Shown piece by piece: positions 7,127 to 15,036 of a DNA stretch of 27,542 nucleotides (position 1 is its first letter; every line of letters starts with the position of its first letter). The translations under genes and the position numbers were made by a program. The notes under the pieces are model-generated. The model was not told the DNA's origin. It saw only the letters and a program-made list of their open reading frames with translations, and ran no database searches. Source of the DNA: an uncultured Eubacteriales bacterium (GTDB lineage: Bacteria; Bacillota; Clostridia; Oscillospirales; Oscillospiraceae); the NCBI GenBank assembly GCA_900545925.1, contig URAZ01000044.1:1-27542 (forward strand). Direction: 5' to 3'.

Positions 7127-8434
7127 TTATCCGTTCAGTGCGGCCAGCAGTTCGACGGCCAGCTTGAGCGCCTGTTCGCGCGTAAGCTTGGACTGCGGAT
7201 GCAGCATGCCATCGCCGGAGCCGCTCAGAACGCCGAGGCCGGTCAGAAGCGCGACCGGCTGCCGCGCGTAGTCTGCAATCTGCGCTGCGTCGGAATAGGG
7301 CAGTTCCGCGCCGTCTGCCGGAACGTCACGGAACAGGGCATAGGCTCTGCCTAGCATGGTCACAGCCTGCTCCCGCGTGAGCAGACCGCGCGGTGAAAAG
7401 CTTCCGTTTCCGGTACCGTTCACGATGCCGAGCGTCGCGGCGCTCTGGATATCTGCGTCGTTGGTGTCGGAAAAACGGGCCGTGATCGTGACCGGCGCGC
7501 CGCCCGCTGCTTCATAGATGCGCATGACGGTCGAGGCAAATTCAAAACGCGTCATGCTCTGCGTCATATCTGTGCCGTAGATGCACACGGAAATGAGTCC
7601 CTGTGCCTCCGCCTGCTGCAGATACGGCTCTGCCCACGAGGAAGTCTTTGCCCAAGGCGCTGTTTTGACGGTCATGCGCGCAATGGAATCCGCGTTTTCC
7701 GTCAGCCAATCGCTGTAGCTTTGTTCCCACTGGTGCGACCGGGCCCATGCGGCGGTGTCGCTTTTGAGGAAATAAGAGTGGCTGATCGAGCCGGTGCGCG
7801 CGTAGCCCGCGTGATCCATGCGTACGTCCAGCCAGTAATACTGCCCGTCTACAAGCACATAATTCCACTTGTGCTCATAGGTGCTGCCATCGTTGTTGAC
7901 GAAAACGCCGTCAATGAGGCGGCAGTCATAGCCCAGCCGCGTCAGCAGGACGGTCAGGAGCGCGGCGAAGTGTGCGCAGTTGCCGCAGCGCTTGTACATC
8001 ATCTCATAGGCAAAGGCGGCAATATAGGCATTGGAATCGTAATCGTAGAGATACATACCGGGCAGGTCGCCGGGCGTGCGTTCAGCCTTGAACTCCGGGC
8101 GCAGAATCTGCGCCTGATAGTTCGGGTCGCGCGCCAGCGCATCCGCTGCGGCGGATACCTGCGCTTCGTCGAACCACGTCGTTCCGTCCCAACCGTCGCG
8201 GACGCAGTTCCGGATGATCCAGTCATAGACGGCCTGAATTTTTTGCGCGTCGGTTTTCCCGTCGGTTGGAATCTGCTTTAAAAGTTCGTCCGCGAGAGAA
8301 TCGATGCGGGGGTCTCCGGTGCGGATGGGTTCGTAGCTGTGAATCTGTTCGCCTACGGCCAGCGCCTGCGGAATGCAGCCGAGCAGCAGTGCGGCAGCAA
8401 GCAGCAGCGCGGAAATTCGTCTTGCTTTTATCAT
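7127..8434 (-). CDS. Secreted transglutaminase-like protein with SLH repeats
   Basis: 435 residues, start at 8434 set by AAAGGAG six bases upstream. It has an N-terminal export signal (1-26, cleavage likely after ALA); LLGC at 17-20 also resembles a lipobox, so a lipoprotein is possible. The transglutaminase-like cysteine-protease domain (about 60-215) has the full triad Cys153 (CGNCAHFAALL), His188 (YEHKW) and Asp203 (YYWLDVRMDH). Three S-layer homology repeats follow (about 270-315, 320-370, 375-435), with the typical GxxxGxxxxxF-P-xLTREQA pattern. The SLH repeats anchor proteins to the wall outside the cell. The catalytic domain probably acts on surface proteins or peptidoglycan peptides as a protease or crosslinker. 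The target is unknown. Confidence 0.88.
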   Translation of the reverse strand: MIKARRISALLLAAALLLGCIPQALAVGEQIHSYEPIRTGDPRIDSLADELLKQIPTDGKTDAQKIQAVYDWIIRNCVRDGWDGTTWFDEAQVSAAADALARDPNYQAQILRPEFKAERTPGDLPGMYLYDYDSNAYIAAFAYEMMYKRCGNCAHFAALLTVLLTRLGYDCRLIDGVFVNNDGSTYEHKWNYVLVDGQYYWLDVRMDHAGYARTGSISHSYFLKSDTAAWARSHQWEQSYSDWLTENADSIARMTVKTAPWAKTSSWAEPYLQQAEAQGLISVCIYGTDMTQSMTRFEFASTVMRIYEAAGGAPVTITARFSDTNDADIQSAATLGIVNGTGNGSFSPRGLLTREQAVTMLGRAYALFRDVPADGAELPYSDAAQIADYARQPVALLTGLGVLSGSGDGMLHPQSKLTREQALKLAVELLAALNG

Positions 8435-8464
8435 AATTCGCTCCTTTTCTCCTTTTTTCTTTCC

Positions 8465-8493
8465 AGTATAGCCCAGCGTCTCCGGAAATGCAA
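8465..8493 (-). promoter_or_regulatory. SigA promoter of the SLH gene
   Basis: Minus strand TTGCAT (8488-8493), 17-base spacer, TATACT (8465-8470), 31 bases before the start codon. Confidence 0.7.
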
Positions 8494-8523
8494 GCGCCGG
8501 GCGGCGCAGCGCGCAATTAGCAG

Positions 8524-8552
8524 TAGCTTTTTTGCGCTGTATCGAATATAAT
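8524..8552 (+). promoter_or_regulatory. Promoter of the glmS transcript
   Basis: Perfect TATAAT (8547-8552) with a weak TAGCTT (8524-8529) 17 bases upstream. The predicted start gives about 45 bases before the ribozyme and a leader of about 255 bases. Confidence 0.6.
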
Positions 8553-8602
8553 AGGGGCAAGCCGCAGAGACAGAAAGGAGGATCATGGCTTTCGCCATCA
8601 CA

Positions 8603-8757
8603 AGCGCCATGCGCCTGCCGGTTCCCCAGAACCAGGCAGGATAACGAGGAGGAACGCGATCGAAGATTCGGCGGATGCGTTCCCGTGCGCCTCCGTGCGC
8701 GTGACAAAGTCAGAAATATGCGGGTGACCGCAAAACAAAGGGGCTTTGAACGGAGAA
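8603..8757 (+). ncRNA. glmS ribozyme / glucosamine-6-phosphate riboswitch
   Basis: The leader directly upstream of glmS matches the glmS ribozyme architecture. It has the cleavage site A-GCGCC (cut expected between 8603 and 8604) and a P1 hairpin pairing CCTGCC with GGCAGG (8614-8640). The conserved AACGAGG, ATCGA and TTCGGCGGATG core follows, then the CAAAG-GGG-CTTTG element near 8736-8749. Glucosamine-6-phosphate acts as coenzyme for self-cleavage. The cleaved mRNA is degraded, which shuts down GlmS when its product is abundant. Recognition rests on conserved core strings recalled from the family and on position; boundaries are approximate. Confidence 0.9.
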
Positions 8758-8815
8758 TCAGGCAAATTTCTGCGCGTTTGTCCTGTAGCTGATTTTACAG
8801 GAGGAACAATTTCAT

Positions 8816-10648
8816 ATGTGTGGTATCGTAGGATATGTCGGCACGCAGCAGGCTGCGCCCATTTTGCTGGAGGGTCTGTCGCGGCTGGAATACCGGGGTT
8901 ATGACTCCGCTGGCATCTGCGTGGAGCAAAATGGCGTTCTAAAGGTCGAAAAGGCCAAGGGCCGGCTCCAGAATCTGATCGCAAAGACGGAAAACGGCGC
9001 GCTTCTGCCCGGCACGCTTGGCATCGGCCATACCCGCTGGGCCACCCATGGTGAGCCGAACGACACAAATTCCCACCCGCACGTCTCGCAGAACGGAAAA
9101 ATCGCCGTCGTGCACAACGGCATCATCGAGAATTATCTGGAACTGCGCGAATTTCTGCAGCAGAAGGGCGTCAAATTCGCCTCACAGACCGACACGGAGG
9201 TCGTCGCGCAGCTGATGGAATACTGCATGGGACTGCCGGAGGTTGAGACAGTCTCAGACGCTTTGTACATGGTCCTGCACCGGATCGAGGGCGCGTATGC
9301 GCTTGGCATCCTCTGCTCGGACGATCCCGATCATGTCTATGCTGCGCGAAAGGACGCACCGCTGCTCATTGGCTTCGGTGAGGGCGAGAATTTCATCGCC
9401 TCCGATGTGACGGCACTTGTCAAGCACACGCGCGACATCGTGTATATGGAGGACGGCGAGGTCGCCATTCTGGGCCGCGACGGCGTGCAGGTCTATAATG
9501 CGATGGAACTGCCCATCGAAAAAGAGCACCATCACATCGATTGGGAGATCTCTGCTGCGGAAAAGGGCGGGTATGAGCATTTCATGCTCAAGGAGATCAT
9601 GGAGGAGCCCGAGGCGCTTCGCCGGGCGATCCTGCCCCGCATCAAAGACGGCACGGTCGGCTTCGATGGCCTGATGCTCGACAGCAGCCGGTACGACTGC
9701 ATCAAGATCATCGCCTGCGGGTCTTCATATCATGTGGGCATGGTCGGCAAATATAACCTTGAAAAGCTAACGCGCATGCCGGTCGAGGTCATTTTGGCCT
9801 CCGAGTTCCGCTATTGCAGTCCGATCGTAAACGAACGGACGCTTGCCATTATTATCAGCCAGTCCGGCGAGACGCTTGACACCATGGCCGCGCTGCGTGA
9901 GGCAAAGAGCCTCGGCGCGAGAATTTTGTCTATCGTCAATGTCGTCGGCAGTTCCATTGCCCGCGAATCGGACGACGTGCTCTACACATGGGCCGGGCCA
10001 GAGATCGCTGTCGCAACGACCAAGGCATATTCCACGCAGATGGCCGTTCTGGATCTGCTGGCTGTCTATCTCGCTGCGCAGCGCAAAACGATCAGCGCTG
10101 AAGAGGCGGGCCGTCTGACTGCGGCCATTGCCGCGCTGCCTGCACAGGTTGAGCAGATTCTGTCCAGCCGCGAGCAGATCCAGTATTACGCTTCGCAGTA
10201 TTTCAACCACGATTCTGTGTTCTTTATCGGCCGGAATCTGGACTATGCGCTCGGTATGGAGGGGTCCCTGAAACTCAAGGAGATCTCCTATATCCATTCC
10301 GAAGCCTATGCTTCGGGCGAACTTAAGCACGGGACGATTTCACTTATTGAGCCGGGCACGCTCGTGATCGCGCTGGGAACCTATGGCCCGCTGTTTGACA
10401 AGGCCATGAGCAATGTCATTGAGGTCAAGGCCCGCGGCGCAAGCGTTCTCGCGCTTACAACAGAGAATCGCCGCGAGGATCTTTCCAGCCGCGTTGACGG
10501 CGTTCTGACCATCCCGGAGACGGAACTGCCGCTGCTGCCGCTGCTGGGTGTCGTGCCGCTGCAGCTGTTCGCGTACTATGTCGCGCTGCAGCGCGGCTGC
10601 GACATCGACAAGCCCCGCAATCTTGCAAAGAGCGTCACCGTTGAATGA
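8816..10648 (+). CDS. glmS: Glutamine-fructose-6-phosphate aminotransferase (isomerizing)
   Basis: 610 residues, the standard GlmS length. It starts MCGIVGYVG, so Cys2 becomes the N-terminal nucleophile of the class II glutamine amidotransferase domain (about 2-220; GHTRWATHG and HNGIIENY visible). Two SIS isomerase domains follow, with ACGSSYH, SQSGET and SSIARESD in the first and SYIHSEAYASGELKHG in the second. The C-terminus is DKPRNLAKSVTVE. It makes glucosamine-6-phosphate from fructose-6-phosphate and glutamine, the first step toward UDP-GlcNAc and peptidoglycan. AGGAGG lies 11 bases upstream of the ATG at 8816. It is controlled by the ribozyme in its leader and ended by a strong terminator. 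Confidence 0.97.
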   Translation: MCGIVGYVGTQQAAPILLEGLSRLEYRGYDSAGICVEQNGVLKVEKAKGRLQNLIAKTENGALLPGTLGIGHTRWATHGEPNDTNSHPHVSQNGKIAVVHNGIIENYLELREFLQQKGVKFASQTDTEVVAQLMEYCMGLPEVETVSDALYMVLHRIEGAYALGILCSDDPDHVYAARKDAPLLIGFGEGENFIASDVTALVKHTRDIVYMEDGEVAILGRDGVQVYNAMELPIEKEHHHIDWEISAAEKGGYEHFMLKEIMEEPEALRRAILPRIKDGTVGFDGLMLDSSRYDCIKIIACGSSYHVGMVGKYNLEKLTRMPVEVILASEFRYCSPIVNERTLAIIISQSGETLDTMAALREAKSLGARILSIVNVVGSSIARESDDVLYTWAGPEIAVATTKAYSTQMAVLDLLAVYLAAQRKTISAEEAGRLTAAIAALPAQVEQILSSREQIQYYASQYFNHDSVFFIGRNLDYALGMEGSLKLKEISYIHSEAYASGELKHGTISLIEPGTLVIALGTYGPLFDKAMSNVIEVKARGASVLALTTENRREDLSSRVDGVLTIPETELPLLPLLGVVPLQLFAYYVALQRGCDIDKPRNLAKSVTVE

Positions 10649-10650
10649 AC

Positions 10651-10685
10651 AAACAGCCCTGCCGGGATCCCGGCGGGGCTGTTTT
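10651..10685. terminator. Terminator after glmS, possibly bidirectional
   Basis: AACAGCCC / GGGCTGTTTT outer stem with an inner CCGGGATCCCGG palindrome. T-run on the plus strand, A-rich flank usable as a T-run on the minus strand for the convergent rlmA gene. Confidence 0.75.
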
Positions 10686-10707
10686 GCCGGCCGGAAAGGG
10701 CGGCAGC

Positions 10708-11526
10708 TTATGCGGGCTGATAGACGGCAAGCAGGAATTCTGTCGTGACGCGGAGCGATTGCACGGCGGCAAGCTTCTTCTGATCCTCTGCGCCTGTTTT
10801 GTAATAATAGGGCGTCATGAGAAACAACGCCTGCACGTCCTCGTTTGACGAAAGTGTGATAGTTGTTCGGAGCGCCTGCGTTTGCATCAGGCGGAAGCCC
10901 TCGGCGGCAGGCTCAAAAGGCGGGTTTTCATATGGGTGGTCATAGACAGCGGCCTTCAGTTCAATCAGGTGTTTTTCCATCGGTACGACCCGCAGCAGAT
11001 ATCCGCCGGGCTTTAAAACCCGCCGGAACTCCTCAGCCATGAACGGCGAGAAAATATTGACGATCAGGTCCAGGCTTTCCGCCGCCAGCGGCAGCCGCGC
11101 GGTGGTTGCCACGCAGAAGATGCCCTCCGGTACCTGCCGCGCCGCACGCTTGACGGCCTCGGCGGAGATATCTGCACCGAGCAGCTGCGGCCGACCGCCC
11201 TTTGCAGCGAGTGCGTCGTAGATTGCGCGCGTATACGTCCCTTCTCCGCAGCCTGCGTCGAGTACGCAGGCATCCGGCCCGGCAAGCTGCATGCAGGCTT
11301 CGGCCACGGCTTCGATCAGATGGTCATAATAGCCGCGCGATAAAAACGCTGTGCGCGCCGCGACCATGTGCTTGTCGTCGCCATGGCGCTTTCCGGACGC
11401 CGAGGGCGGCAGGAGATTGACATAGCCGCTGCGTGCAACGTCAAAGCTGTGACGGTTTTTACAGTGCCAGACTCTTTCCTCCCGTACAAGCGTCTCTCCG
11501 CAGACGGGGCAGAGCAGATCAAGCAT
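10708..11526 (-). CDS. rlmA: RlmA-like 23S rRNA (guanine-N1)-methyltransferase
   Basis: 272 residues, start at 11526 with GGAGG seven bases upstream; the frame extends far upstream but without a ribosome site. An N-terminal zinc finger is formed by C6, C9, C22 and H26 (LLCPVC ... HCKNRHSFD). It is followed by the family-typical SGYVNLLP and by GDDKHMVAARTAFLSRGYY. The SAM-binding motif is VLDAGCGEGTYT near residue 90, with FSPFMAEEFRRVLKPGG downstream. This architecture belongs to RlmA methyltransferases, which modify G745 or G748 of 23S rRNA in the helix 35 loop. Which guanine is used cannot be told; TlrB-type members confer tylosin resistance, but housekeeping RlmA is more likely. Confidence 0.85.
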   Translation of the reverse strand: MLDLLCPVCGETLVREERVWHCKNRHSFDVARSGYVNLLPPSASGKRHGDDKHMVAARTAFLSRGYYDHLIEAVAEACMQLAGPDACVLDAGCGEGTYTRAIYDALAAKGGRPQLLGADISAEAVKRAARQVPEGIFCVATTARLPLAAESLDLIVNIFSPFMAEEFRRVLKPGGYLLRVVPMEKHLIELKAAVYDHPYENPPFEPAAEGFRLMQTQALRTTITLSSNEDVQALFLMTPYYYKTGAEDQKKLAAVQSLRVTTEFLLAVYQPA

Positions 11527-11556
11527 GGCGAATCCTCCGATCGTGATATTTTTTAT

Positions 11557-11585
11557 ATTATACAGCGCCGTGACACACAGCGCAA
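11557..11585 (-). promoter_or_regulatory. SigA promoter of rlmA
   Basis: Minus strand TTGCGC (11580-11585), 17-base spacer, TATAAT (11557-11562), 30 bases before the start codon. Confidence 0.7.
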
Positions 11586-11615
11586 AGAAAAATTTGGAAT
11601 CGCGCACGAAACGTG

Positions 11616-11643
11616 TTGAATTTATGGCGGAATCTGTTATAAT
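11616..11643 (+). promoter_or_regulatory. SigA promoter of the L,D-transpeptidase gene
   Basis: TTGAAT (11616-11621), 16-base spacer, TATAAT (11638-11643). It is divergent from the rlmA promoter. Confidence 0.7.
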
Positions 11644-11697
11644 TTTCGCAGAGGAGACTGCGCGGAACTTGATTCCGCGCCAGAGCGGAGGAACAGC

Positions 11698-13350
11698 ATG
11701 AAAAAGAATCGCGCCCTTTGGATGATTATCATTGTGATTGTTGTGCTTGCGGCGGCTGCCGCAGGCGGATGGTACTGGCTTTCGACCAAAGCTGCACGGG
11801 CGGAGCAGGCACACAGCACTGTTTATGCACAGTATACGTCCATGACTGCCGCCGTTGACAGTGTCATACTTACGGTAACGGAGGACGGTTCGCCGGTCGG
11901 CGAGTATGATTTACAGAAACTCGGTCTGCGCGACGATCTGATGAATAAGGTCACAGCGCAGTTTTCTGAGACGGATCGTATGACAGCTGAGCAGTTTGCC
12001 GCGCTCGGCATCCGCGAAAAGCTGAACTGGGCAAAAAACGCCCATCCCGCGCCTTATCCCTGCACCGTCAGCATGGAGCAATTTGACGCGGCAGCAGTTT
12101 TGGCCGACCTGCGGAACATGAAGCGCACGGCAGCGGAGAACGCCTACACCACGCTGGAAGACGGTGTTTACACGGTTCATGCCGAGGTTCCCGGAACCGA
12201 ACTGAACGAGCAAACTGTTCTGGACGGGCTGCGCGCGGCGGTCTCCGTGCTCGGTGTTACGGCGGACGGGCCGCAGGACACGGCGTTTGAACTGACCTCG
12301 GTTGACTGCTACAAGCAGCCCGAGATTACGACTGCGACGCTGCGAGACACGCCGGACAGCCTGTTCCGCAAGGCGCTGGCAGATCTCGAAATCAAGGTGA
12401 CGTTCAACGCAGACACCGCGCAGTATCTGCCGCACGGCGAGGAAACGCTCACAAGCCATGATCTGGCTTCCATCGTGGACATGGAGCCGGATGGAACGGT
12501 TACAGTCGATGAGAAGGTTCTGCGTGAAAAGGTTTCCAAGTGGGCAGAAAGCTACAGCAAGAAAGACGCACCGTTTCTGTTTGATTCATGGGTCAAGGGG
12601 CTGACAGAGATCGATTTCGTCACCTGCGACTATCAGATCGACGCGCAGAGTTTGGCCGAGCAGATTCGCGCGCAGCTGCTGACGATGCAGTCCGGCACCG
12701 TGTCTGCCGAGGCTGTGTGCTACGATAAGGACGGCAAGCCCTTCTCGCTGGGAGACAGCTATATTGAGGTCGATTTTGACAACCAGCAGATGACCTTTAT
12801 CAAAGACGGCCGTCTGGTCGTCAACACCAACGTCGTGACCGGTGCCCTCAACGGCCACCAGACCCCGACCGGCCTGTACGAGACGCACGGCAAGGAGCAC
12901 GACGTCTGGCTCAAGGGTGACGATTATCTCGTCTTCGTCAAATACTGGGTCAGTGTGGTCGGCGACATCATCGGCCTGCATGATGCGTCGTGGCGGGAGA
13001 ACTTCGGCGCAAGCTTCTATGTCTACGGCGGCTCCCACGGCTGTGTCAACACGCCGGAGGAGGCCATGGCCATGATCTGGTATCTGGCCGAGGACGGGAC
13101 GCCCGTTCTCATGCACGGCGTCAACGAGTGGTACGAGCCGGCTAACGGAAACCCGCGCGCGACAAAGGAGCCCGTGCGCGGGACGACCAGCAAGATCAGC
13201 GTTCCATCCGGCACGCGCGTGCTCGAACCCGGCAGCAGCCGCATCGAGATTCAGCCGGACGACGTTGTCCCGTTTGAACTGCCGAAGGAGGCAGAGCAGG
13301 GGAAGGAAGCTGCTTCAAACACCGAGGCCACAGCCAAGCCGGTATCCTGA
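11698..13350 (+). CDS. Membrane-anchored L,D-transpeptidase (YkuD domain)
   Basis: 550 residues with GGAGG seven bases before the ATG. A basic N-terminus and one transmembrane helix (about 7-27) anchor the protein outside the membrane. A long region follows (about 40-335) that looks like the duplicated peptidoglycan-binding domain found ahead of YkuD in Enterococcus-type Ldt enzymes. The YkuD catalytic domain is at about 355-480 with the SHGCVNTP motif: His447 and Cys449, both present. The enzyme makes 3-3 crosslinks between stem peptides and uses D-alanine-type donors cut by carboxypeptidases, which gives tolerance to many beta-lactams. The last 60 residues are Pro/Glu/Ser-rich and probably disordered. 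It is a single gene with promoter and terminator. Confidence 0.92.
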   Translation: MKKNRALWMIIIVIVVLAAAAAGGWYWLSTKAARAEQAHSTVYAQYTSMTAAVDSVILTVTEDGSPVGEYDLQKLGLRDDLMNKVTAQFSETDRMTAEQFAALGIREKLNWAKNAHPAPYPCTVSMEQFDAAAVLADLRNMKRTAAENAYTTLEDGVYTVHAEVPGTELNEQTVLDGLRAAVSVLGVTADGPQDTAFELTSVDCYKQPEITTATLRDTPDSLFRKALADLEIKVTFNADTAQYLPHGEETLTSHDLASIVDMEPDGTVTVDEKVLREKVSKWAESYSKKDAPFLFDSWVKGLTEIDFVTCDYQIDAQSLAEQIRAQLLTMQSGTVSAEAVCYDKDGKPFSLGDSYIEVDFDNQQMTFIKDGRLVVNTNVVTGALNGHQTPTGLYETHGKEHDVWLKGDDYLVFVKYWVSVVGDIIGLHDASWRENFGASFYVYGGSHGCVNTPEEAMAMIWYLAEDGTPVLMHGVNEWYEPANGNPRATKEPVRGTTSKISVPSGTRVLEPGSSRIEIQPDDVVPFELPKEAEQGKEAASNTEATAKPVS

Positions 13351-13359
13351 ATATGACAG

Positions 13360-13386
13360 ACCCCTCCGCAGTGCGGAGGGGTTTTT
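13360..13386 (+). terminator. Terminator after the L,D-transpeptidase gene
   Basis: ACCCCTCCGCA / TGCGGAGGGGT hairpin followed by five T, starting 10 bases after the stop codon. Confidence 0.85.
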
Positions 13387-13404
13387 GTATGTGGGCGCAG
13401 CGCG

Positions 13405-13746
13405 TTATTTCTTTTCAAACTCCTTTGCCACGTCCTTCAGAAGCTGGCGGATGGGCAGGTGCTGGGGACAGACCGTTTCGCATTTGCCGCATTCCAGACA
13501 GTCGGACGCCTTTCGTCCGGGCGCGGTGTGGACGGCGCTGTAATAATAATCTGCGTTCCAGTCGTGATAAAGATGCTTGGTGTTCATAATGGCGAACAGA
13601 TCCGGAATGGAGATGTGCTGGGGACAGCCATCCGTGCAGCAGCGGCAGGACGTACAGAGGATGAGGTGCTTGCTGCGGAAAATCTCCTGCACGTTCCGGA
13701 CGGCTGCCAACTCCGTTTCCTCAAGCGTGAAAGTGTATCTTTTCAT
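13405..13746 (-). pseudogene. C-terminal ferredoxin-domain remnant of an aldo/keto reductase
   Basis: An open frame of 113 residues. It carries two cysteine clusters, CTSCRCCTDGCP (about 31-42) and CLECGKCETVCP (about 83-94), enough for two 4Fe-4S clusters. The context strings FRSKHLILC and ISIPDLFAIMN, and the end CPQHLPIRQLLKDVA, are those of the C-terminal domain of clostridial iron-sulfur aldo/keto reductases of about 375 residues. The TIM-barrel part is missing, and a matching N-terminal stub lies just upstream on the same strand (13798-13932). So a central deletion of roughly 230 codons has occurred. A good promoter sits directly before this frame, so a stand-alone ferredoxin-like product is possible. 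It would have a very short leader and a weak ribosome site. Confidence 0.75.
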
Positions 13747-13763
13747 TTCTCATCACTATCTTC

Positions 13764-13792
13764 ATTATACATCAACAGTGATAAATTATCAA
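13764..13792 (-). promoter_or_regulatory. Near-consensus promoter inside the broken aldo/keto reductase gene
   Basis: Minus strand TTGATA (13787-13792), 17-base spacer, TATAAT (13764-13769). A perfect 13-base palindrome (TGATAAATTATCA, 13779-13791) overlaps the -35 box. The predicted transcript starts only about 10 bases before the ATG at 13746. Confidence 0.6.
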
Positions 13793-13797
13793 CCTTT

Positions 13798-13932
13798 TTA
13801 AAAAGACATTAGTATGGCCCCCGCGTCCAGAAATGCGTCAACCATTTTCGACGTTTCCGCCAGATCAATCTCGCCATCCTTCATCGGCAGGCGCATGAAG
13901 CCGAAGCCAAAGTTCTTTTTGAGATGTTCCAT
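13798..13932 (-). pseudogene. N-terminal stub of an aldo/keto reductase
   Basis: 44 codons starting at the ATG at 13932, with GAGG eight bases upstream. The product reads MEHLKKNFGFGFMRLPMKDG and continues to KMVDAFLDAG, where family members go on into the barrel strand with FxYFDTA. Here it runs into six unrelated residues and a stop. It is the front part of the gene whose C-terminal domain survives at 13405-13746. The gene keeps its original promoter (13964-13992). Confidence 0.75.
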
Positions 13933-13963
13933 ATCAGAGCCTCTTTCTTTTTATTCTGCTTCT

Positions 13964-13992
13964 ATTTTAATGGAAGCGAAGGATTCCATCAA
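13964..13992 (-). promoter_or_regulatory. Promoter of the former aldo/keto reductase gene
   Basis: Minus strand TTGATG (13987-13992), 17-base spacer, TAAAAT (13964-13969), upstream of the stub start at 13932. Confidence 0.55.
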
Positions 13993-14010
13993 GCCCCTTT
14001 TGTGCGCAAA

Positions 14011-14039
14011 ACGGCAGCCCCCGGACATGGGGCTGCCGT
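14011..14039 (-). terminator. Terminator of the metV-metF operon
   Basis: Perfect stem ACGGCAGCCCC / GGGGCTGCCGT; on the minus strand it is followed by TTTTG. It lies 72 bases after the metF stop. Confidence 0.75.
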
Positions 14040-14111
14040 CTGCTGCTATATTACTGGTTTTGTATCGAAACTCAGGCAATCCATTTGGACGGATGGACGC
14101 TGAAATATAGC

Positions 14112-15035
14112 TTAGATTGTGACGCCTGCTTTTTCGAGGATAGCCGGGACGTTCTTTTCCGCGCCGATGGCCATGATATGTACGCCGTCGCACAGATGCT
14201 CGTCCTTGATCTTTGCAATCATCTCTGCTGCCATCTCAATGCCAAGCTGCATCGGAAGGCCCTTGACGCCCTTTTCCTTGCCCTCGGCTGCCGCCGCGGC
14301 AAGCTTGTCGATCATATCCTGCGGCACCGCGATGCCGGGGACGTTTTCGTTCATGTACCGTGCCATGCCCGCAGCCTTGAGCGGGATAATACCGGCCATA
14401 ATATGCGTCTTAATGCCTGCTGCATCAACTTTGTCGAGGAAGCGCTTGAACGTTTCCAGATCAAAAATGCCCTGCGTCTGAATGTACGCCGCGCCGTTTT
14501 CGACCTTCTGACGCAGCTTGTTGATCTGCAGTTCAATCGGGTCATAGACCGGGGTGACGGAAGCGCCCTTGTAGAACTTCGGTGCGCCGCCGGCAATCTC
14601 GTTGCCGCCGCAGTCGCAGTTTGTCTGCTCCATCTTCGTGAGCATTTTCAGAATGCCGACGGAATCCAGATCATAGACCGGCTTGGATTCCGGACAGTCG
14701 CCGACGACGGGATGGTCGCCCGTCAGAGCCAGCATCGTGTCGATGCCGAAAGCCGCTGCGGACAGAATATCGCCCATGATCGCCATACGGTTGCGGTCGC
14801 GGCCGGTCATCTGCAGAATCGGCTCGATGCCCGCGTTCTTGAGCGCAATGCACAGGCCGAGACTGGATGCCTTGAGGCTGGCAGACTGCATATCGGTCAC
14901 GTTGACGCCGTGAACCTTGCCGTTCAGAAGCTTGGCAGCCTCCAGCTGCTCGGAAAAATCATAACCCTTCGGGGGGGCCATTTCGGCAGTGACGCCAAAT
15001 TTACCGGCTTCAAAAGCCTCTTTTAACATACTCAT
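14112..15035 (-). CDS. metF: Methylenetetrahydrofolate reductase (MetF-like)
   Basis: 307 residues, TIM-barrel MTHFR family. Visible marks are FGVTAEMAPPKG (13-24; the conserved Glu of the active site), NVTDMQ (45-50), ILQMTGRDRNRMAIMGDILSA (73-93) and LALTGDHPVV (102-111), with the flavin and folate contact residues typical of the family. It reduces 5,10-methylene-THF to 5-methyl-THF for methionine synthesis or the Wood-Ljungdahl pathway. metV ends just one base upstream of this start, so the two form one operon. MetF paired with MetV is the iron-sulfur-dependent version seen in anaerobes. No CO dehydrogenase genes are in the window, so an acetogenic role is not shown. Confidence 0.92.
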   Translation of the reverse strand: MSMLKEAFEAGKFGVTAEMAPPKGYDFSEQLEAAKLLNGKVHGVNVTDMQSASLKASSLGLCIALKNAGIEPILQMTGRDRNRMAIMGDILSAAAFGIDTMLALTGDHPVVGDCPESKPVYDLDSVGILKMLTKMEQTNCDCGGNEIAGGAPKFYKGASVTPVYDPIELQINKLRQKVENGAAYIQTQGIFDLETFKRFLDKVDAAGIKTHIMAGIIPLKAAGMARYMNENVPGIAVPQDMIDKLAAAAAEGKEKGVKGLPMQLGIEMAAEMIAKIKDEHLCDGVHIMAIGAEKNVPAILEKAGVTI

Positions 15036-15036
15036 A

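Noticed and set aside
11527..11814. N-terminal extension of the rlmA frame by 96 codons
   Set aside because: It covers the rlmA promoter and the divergent promoter, has no ribosome site, and the zinc finger normally starts the protein as it does from 11526.
14085..15026. 313-codon open frame on the plus strand over metF
   Set aside because: Antisense shadow of the well-supported MetF frame, which has intact family motifs.
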